DNA of 64,000 bases from Mercurialis annua (taxonomy: Eukaryota; Streptophyta; Magnoliopsida; Malpighiales; Euphorbiaceae), in the NCBI RefSeq assembly GCF_937616625.2, contig NC_065571.1, forward strand, positions 1,552,501 through 1,616,500, read 5' to 3'. This document shows, one piece after another, positions 58,329 to 64,000 of this stretch (the stretch's first letter is position 1; every line of letters starts with the position of its first letter). The translations under genes and the position numbers were made by a program. Below the pieces are notes generated by a model. It did not search any database and was not told the origin of the DNA. It worked only from the letters and a program-made list of their open reading frames with translations.

Positions 58329-61300
58329 ATGTCAACTCGTTACCACATTCGTCTCCCTGCTGACCAGGTTTTATCCCATTCTACCCTCGTCTTTATCATG
58401 AAATTTCGTATTTACTTGACATGTTTAATGATGTTTACTGATGTTTGGTTTGTGTAGGTTGGTGGTTATTTCGTGACACGGTACTATAAATTACTTCAAC
58501 AACAACCGGAATTAATTCACCAGTTTTACAATGACGCCAGTACGATGCTTCGTGTTGACGCCTCGAACCAGCAGAATGCGACTACATTACTCGTATGCTT
58601 TCACTATTTAACTTAATCGGAATTGTAGTGTGTAGTCGTTTTCACATCGTATTCCGTTAATATTGTGATTCTTAATTTTGGTGCATAGTCTGGAAGTTGC
58701 TCTAGGTTACGAGTGTGTGCGAACTGCTATTATTATAGTCCGTGTGGCGAGATTGGACTACGTTGAAGTGTAATGTGGTATATGTGTGTTAATGTAATGC
58801 GCAAGCACTGTCGATAAGTTGTAGATATCAGATATTGTTCGGATGTGGTGCTGGTTAGGTGTGTGGATTTGTTGAATAAAAATACGGATTTTAGGCTCGA
58901 GCAGCTTAGTGTGAAGCATAGTTTGTTTTTAGTTGCTAATACTATGTCGCTTTGTCAATGAGTATGAAGTTGCCTGGTTGCATTAACATTACATTAGTTT
59001 TACTCTGTTTTGGCACTTTTGTTGTTATCAAGCATTTTAATGGCCGTCTTGAAGTGAAATTGAAGCAATGTATGATACTCTGAAGTTAAATGTGTTGAAT
59101 GAATCACTTTCCTGACATGTTTCTGGGTGTGGCTTTGTGAATGTAGTCATGTACGGTAGTCTGTATTTCGAGTCTATGTGTTAAATAGATCACTTTGCTG
59201 ACATGTATTCTGTTTTCTCCTCTCTTTTTCGGCCAGCAAATACATGAGCTTATTATGTCTCTCAATTATTCTGGAATTGAAATAAGGACAGCACTCTCAT
59301 TTGATTCATGGAATGCTGGTGTTCTTGTGATGGTTTCTGGCTCTGTTGCTGTGAAGGGTTTAATTGGGATAAGGAAATTTGTGGAAACATTTTTTCTTGC
59401 ACCCCAAGAGAAGGGCTATTTTGTTCTGAATGATGTTTTTCAGTTCACTGATGAGGAACCTGTTCACCATCATCCATCTGTCTTACTAGCCCGAAACAAT
59501 CTTGACTCGAACTTTATTGCTCCGGCTGTGATTCCAGAGCCAGGTATCCTGCTATAACTTGAATTGCTATAATAGAGTGCTAGATTCTGTACTACATTAC
59601 ATGACTTGTTCAACAAGTGTACAGAAGAAACAGTTTGAGTTATTTTATGAGTACTATTTCATGGCAAGCCTGTGTTAAGTGTTACTATTTTTAAATGAAA
59701 TTGTTGACACCAGAGGCTAGACATATCTTTCTGCTTCCATTGTTATGATATTGGCCGGCTGAGGGTCGTTACGCAATAAGCAATTGATTTATATTGGATG
59801 CAGTTTAGATCTATGGCTGGTTTTTATGTGACACATTTGGATTTGGCAAAAGTCCTTGCTCCTAAGTCCTAAACTGCATCTGAAAAAATCAGTAAGTTAA
59901 AATAAAACATAGATTTTATTTTTTTCTATTTACGAAATGTTTTTTTCCAGTTCCAAATTATATGTTGAGCGGAGAAGTTCAGGCCAGGGAGTTTGTTGCT
60001 CCTGCTGATACCAAGGAAAATGGCCTTCTAGCTGACAGTTACACTTTTCCGGAGCACTGGTTGCAGCAAGCTCCTGAGTCTGAATATGCTCAGGAGGAAT
60101 ATTTCATAGAGTCGAACGGTTCAATTGAAAACTCAGTTAACATTGCACAGGACCAATTGCCAGCTTCTGATGACGAACCTGTTGGAGCCCAAAAACACAC
60201 TTATGCTTCTATTGTATGTTTCTATACATGGCAGATAGTTTAATTTTTCCTTATTTTTGTCTTTTTAGGTTACAGTTATGTTCATTTCATATTCACTTGT
60301 GCTTTGTACTTTCATAGGTGTAAATTTTTTGTGTAGAATATTCATCTTACTTTGCGGATTTATATAGTTTTTGACCTTTTTTTCTTTCTTTCTTTCAGTT
60401 ACAAGTTGCTAAGCGACAATCTGCACCTCCTGTTGCTTCCCAGCGTTCTCTTAACAAAAATGGCCTACCTACCTCCGATCGGAATCATGCTTCACAAACT
60501 GCCACTCAGCTAGCGACTGTGGCAACAAATTCATTTGAAAGGTCTGGAGCAGGCACAGTTGAGGACATTTCTGCTGCAGAAGATGAAGGTTAGTTCTTCT
60601 CCTTTATATAACGCCACTGTCATGATGTTATTGATTTTTTCAATTAATCATGCATGACTCCTGAGTCTTGACTAAATACTCCATGATTGCCTTTGTTTTT
60701 GGCTTTTTGACTGTCGTCTTTTGCATAATAGAGAATATGTAATTGTTATTAATTTAAAAACAAATTGGCAAGGGTATATTTTGTCACTCATTTTAGTATA
60801 TACTTTTGACAATTTTCTTTGTTGTCAATTGTATTTAATGCTTCAGTTGAAATAAGGTCCGTGTACGTGAGAAATTTACCCACTACTGTATCTGAAGTTG
60901 AGATTGAGGAGGAATTCAAGAATTTTGGGAGTATCGCACCTGATGGTGTTGTTATTCGAAGTCGCAAGGTTCACTGTTGCTTGTGTTTTATCTGTTCTTA
61001 CTTTTTTCCTTTTTTCTGAATCTATTGTGCTAATAGTTTTTTTTTCTTCAAATTATATGCAGGATGTTGGTGTATGTTATGCATTTGTTGAATTTGAAGA
61101 TATGATTGGTGTTCATACTGCAGTAGAGGTAAAAAAACTTCCAAAATTACTTTTCTATTTTGTGTTTCTTTACTTCCCAGGTTTTTTCCTTTATTGATAG
61201 AATAGTTGGCATTGATCTACTATGCTTAGTTTCTTCGCTATTGAACTTTCTTTTCTTCAGGTTTCAATTTTAGATTTATTTTTCTTGTTTCTATTTTATA

Positions 61301-62519
61301 GTTCAAGATTAAAGGTCTTTCTTTGATTAACCACCTTCTTTGGTTTCCTGCTTGCTTTTCGCCTCTCTTACTAATTTTTAAGAAGCTCATCCATGTGCTC
61401 ACATAGTTTCCAGTCATAAGGTGTAGTCTTTAGTTTAGAACAGGCGTTTTATGAGTTGTCTACAGCTTTGTTGCGTTTGATCAGTTATGAAATTGCTAAA
61501 CTAAGTCATTTCAATTTTCAATTTTTTGTTACCTTCTTTTTATGGCTTATTATTATTCTGTTTTTACAATTTATAGAAGTTTATTGACTTGACCATTACA
61601 ACCTCAGGCTGGTACTGCACATGTTGCTGGGCGGCAAGTATATATTGAAGAGCGAAGACCAAACAGCAATATCCCATTTCGTGCAGCAAGTATGAAAAAT
61701 TTCTTATCTTAGATCTATGTATGGTGATTAATTTGTTAACATGATTGGCTGCTTTTGTAACCCTGGTGCAATGCCTACCCCGTTGTATATTGCTAGGTTA
61801 ATAAGTCTGGATCGATAATAATGCATCACACTTCTTTCTGTATAGGGATGAATTGATTATACTGAACTTACCATCTTTCACAGCAGGACTTGAAGTTAGC
61901 TAAACAGTTGAATTTTTACCAGCTGAAATAAGTCTGGATCGATAATAATGCATCACACTTCTTTCTGTATAGGGATGAATTGATTATACCGAACTTACCA
62001 TCTTTCACAGCAGGACTTGAAGTTAGCTAAACAGTTGAATTTTTACCAGCTGAAGTCCTAGTTTTTGGATCAAAATGACACTATTAAGTCTAGTTGATAC
62101 AGTATAGATTTTGGGCGCTATTTTTTCATTCCTCTTTGCTTTCTGTTTCATAAGTAACTGTTGAGTCTTTAGCACATCGGAGTTTTCAGTTTACAATTTT
62201 CATTATATCCGCAACACTGACAGTAATATGCAATGGTGATTGATGTTGAATTGCTCCTACTCAACCTATGTTAAGGAATATCGCCTCTAATTTTGTTGTT
62301 GAAATATTTTGAACAGGAGGAAGAGGTAGAGGGAGGGGCAGTTACTTGATAGATGCTCCAAAGGGTCAGTTCGGAGGTCGAAGTTTTGGCTACAATGGAG
62401 GTGACCAAGATTACGGCAGGTCAAGAGGAAACGGTTATTATAGGCCAAGTCCACGCCAAGATCGAGTGTTTACGTCTTACCAAGTGTCAAGAAACGGACA
62501 GTACCAAGCAGAGCAATAG
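58329..62519 (+). CDS. G3BP-like NTF2 + RRM + RG-rich RNA-binding protein (468 aa, 9 exons)
   Basis: Exons: 58329-58367, 58458-58592, 59237-59543, 59951-60213, 60399-60588, 60847-60968, 61063-61128, 61608-61689, 62317-62519. The NTF2-like domain (about 8-125) has VGGYFVTRYYKLLQQQPELI, GIEIRTALSFDSWNAGVLVM and GYFVLNDVFQF. A long acidic and Gln/Ser-rich linker follows (about 130-310). The RRM (about 315-395) has RNP2 SVYVRNLP and RNP1-like VCYAFVEF. The C-terminus is RG-rich (RGRGRGRGSYLIDAPKG, then YGRSRGNGYYRP). This matches plant G3BPs, cytoplasmic RNA-binding proteins that can nucleate stress granules and bind ubiquitin-protease partners through NTF2. Intron 8 carries a 127-bp tandem duplication. 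Confidence 0.94.
61801..62054 (+). repeat. Near-exact 127-bp tandem duplication in G3BP intron 8
   Basis: Copy one (61801-61927) and copy two (61928-62054) both start ATAAGTCTGGATCGATAATA and end TTTTTACCAGCTGAA. I find one substitution (GATTATACTGAAC against GATTATACCGAAC). Confidence 0.9.
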
Positions 62520-63001
62520 ATCAGTTTTTTTAACAAAGAGAAAACAAAATTTTGGATCCATCCCTTGAATTTCAACATATCATCATTAGTAGATAAGAAA
62601 TGATTAAATTTATCAAAGATTGATTAGATATGTCAGCTATATTATGTGCCCTTATGCTAATGCTTATTCAAGCTTAATTGGCAATGTGCCTGCAAATTTT
62701 GTGATTCTTTGATTTAATATAGAATCTTGCATCTACCTGCTCATTATCGACTTAAATTAACTTGTTTATTCCGCCAAACAGATTTAAGATGCGGCATGTT
62801 AACGATGTTGAGCACACAAACTAAGCTGTTGCTGTTCATCTTTAACATTCTGCAGGAATATTTTTTTTATGAAGCAATATCAGAAATAGTTAAAAACATT
62901 AGAAATGCATTTTTATTGACCTGCATAAAATTGATGCTTGAACAAAAATATGCGCAACATTATGCACAGATTGCTAACAAAATTAGAAAGATCGCCACAT
63001 T
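62520..63001. other. Convergent 3' region between G3BP and TPR genes
   Basis: Both 3' UTRs fall in these 482 bases. No other gene is supported. Confidence 0.45.
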
Positions 63002-63586
63002 CTACAACTTAACAGAGTTTTCAGGGTGAATGGCCTCTGCGCTATCCTCCTCGTCTTCTTCTGTTTCCCAGAGGAAACGTGCATAAGCTCCAAGAACATG
63101 ACTGTTAATAAGAAACAACAGGACACGTTTTCAGTCACGATAAGCTATAACTATATATAAGTATTGCAGTTTAATAATATTCACCTGTTCTGAGGAGAAG
63201 CTTGAACCGCTTGCTCAAAGTAACTTGAAGCTTTATCCCCATCTCGATGAACTTCCCAAACCAATTTTGCATACTGTGACTTGATTTCACCATCATCTGG
63301 ATCAGCTAGCATAGCACGAGAGTAATATTCCTCGGAGCCTTGAAGATCTCGCTTGGATTGATACAGAAATTGAGCATAATTTCTGAGCACCAAAGAATTG
63401 GTAGGATGTTCCTCTACCCTTTTCTTATAGTACTCCTCAAAATTGCAGCTTTTATCATCTCCATGATCGGCTGTAGGAGGAAGCTGTGCTGATGTCTTAA
63501 AATCTTCAACCTGAGTATGCGACCTATATTCTTCCCCATCACCATCTATTTCCCAAAGAAAACTGGCATATGCTGCAAGAACATGG
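63002..63586 (-). CDS. 3' part of a TPR-repeat protein (TmcB-like family), 5' end beyond window
   Basis: Two exons are visible on the minus strand: 63586-63185 and 63101-63002, the latter ending in TAG. The penultimate exon is entered in phase 2 (an AG from an earlier exon plus C gives Ser). It encodes HVLAAYASFLWEIDGDGEE, a polar linker, then TPR-like LVLRNYAQFLYQSKRDLQGS, EEYYSRAMLADPDDGEIKSQ and ASSYFEQAVQASPQN. The last exon encodes SHVLGAYARFLWETEEDEED and an acidic tail ENSVKL. I find no joining exon between 63587 and 64000, so the gene must continue past the window. I recall plant TPR-like proteins with this repeat pattern annotated as TmcB/TmcC-like; function is unknown. The G3BP gene converges on it. 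Confidence 0.8.
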
Positions 63587-64000
63587 CTGATAAATTGAAA
63601 TAACAGAAGCATCATTAGTTCCATAGGAAATTTGATCAATGATTTTCTTCCGGGTTACATTGTTTTACGATTATCAAACTATAGCATTTTCACATAACGT
63701 TATCGACTTTCAGATATTTATATTTTAGCAACTCAACTTTAATTTACCAGTAAAGGCTGGTAACCGAATGAATTCATGCGATAAATCCCTTACCTGGCTG
63801 ACGGAAAAGCATACATTTTCCTAATTTTGCCGTATCAATTAAAAGTTATTATCCATTTTAAAATAAAGTATTCTATCGTTGTATTTCACGTAAGCAGAAG
63901 TTCACCGACGATCATCTAGTAACCTAGCGTTAATGGTAAAATTAACATTTGATCACTCAATATATAAGAATTTAAAAGTCAATAACCAATATAATCTAGT
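63587..64000 (-). other. Intron of the TPR gene
   Basis: This is taken as intron because the 63586 exon requires an upstream coding exon. I see no coding stretch or repeat in it. Confidence 0.45.

Overview
The window is nuclear DNA from a flowering plant, most likely a eudicot. The evidence is intron-rich genes with GT..AG junctions, AT-rich introns and spacers, and plant-restricted families (CCT-motif, PDLP, PLS-type PPR, plant TOM9/TOM22, plastid RRM protein). I cannot name the genus from sequence alone. Exon structures were built by hand from splice sites and reading-frame phase. All eight multi-exon genes that lie wholly inside the window close in frame.

Layout: 1-1.8 kb is one end of a Mutator-like (MULE) element with an internal tandem array. 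2.2-8.0 kb is an intact, very young Ty1/copia retrotransposon with identical LTRs apart from two indels, a 5-bp target duplication and one open gag-pol frame. It lies about 160 bp past the stop codon of a CCT-motif gene (8.2-11.9 kb, minus). 12-23 kb is gene-free and filled with old repeats: a hAT-like MITE, foldbacks, LINE and SINE scraps, and a 3.1-kb non-autonomous MULE with a 193-bp tandem array that ends about 370 bp before the next gene.

From 23.4 kb the window is gene-rich: PRP19 (U-box/WD40 splicing factor, plus), a TLDc-domain gene (minus), a plasmodesmata-located protein (plus), a TOM9/TOM22 import-receptor subunit (minus), a spermidine-synthase-like methyltransferase-fold gene (minus), a small plant protein of unknown function whose ATG is split by an intron (plus), a PLS/E-class PPR protein (minus), a plastid two-RRM ribonucleoprotein (plus), an NTF2+RRM G3BP-like protein (plus), and the 3' end of a TPR gene (minus, continuing past 64000). 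The genes are functionally unrelated housekeeping and signalling genes; there is no operon-like logic. Three neighbouring pairs are convergent.

The most notable features are mobile elements inside or beside genes: a Helitron in a PRP19 intron, a near-perfect 323-bp palindrome built of nested smaller palindromes in a TLDc intron, two more small TIR elements with perfect 9-bp target duplications, and the copia element behind the CCT gene. I found no CRISPR array, functional tRNA gene or rRNA gene, and no clear new biochemical system.
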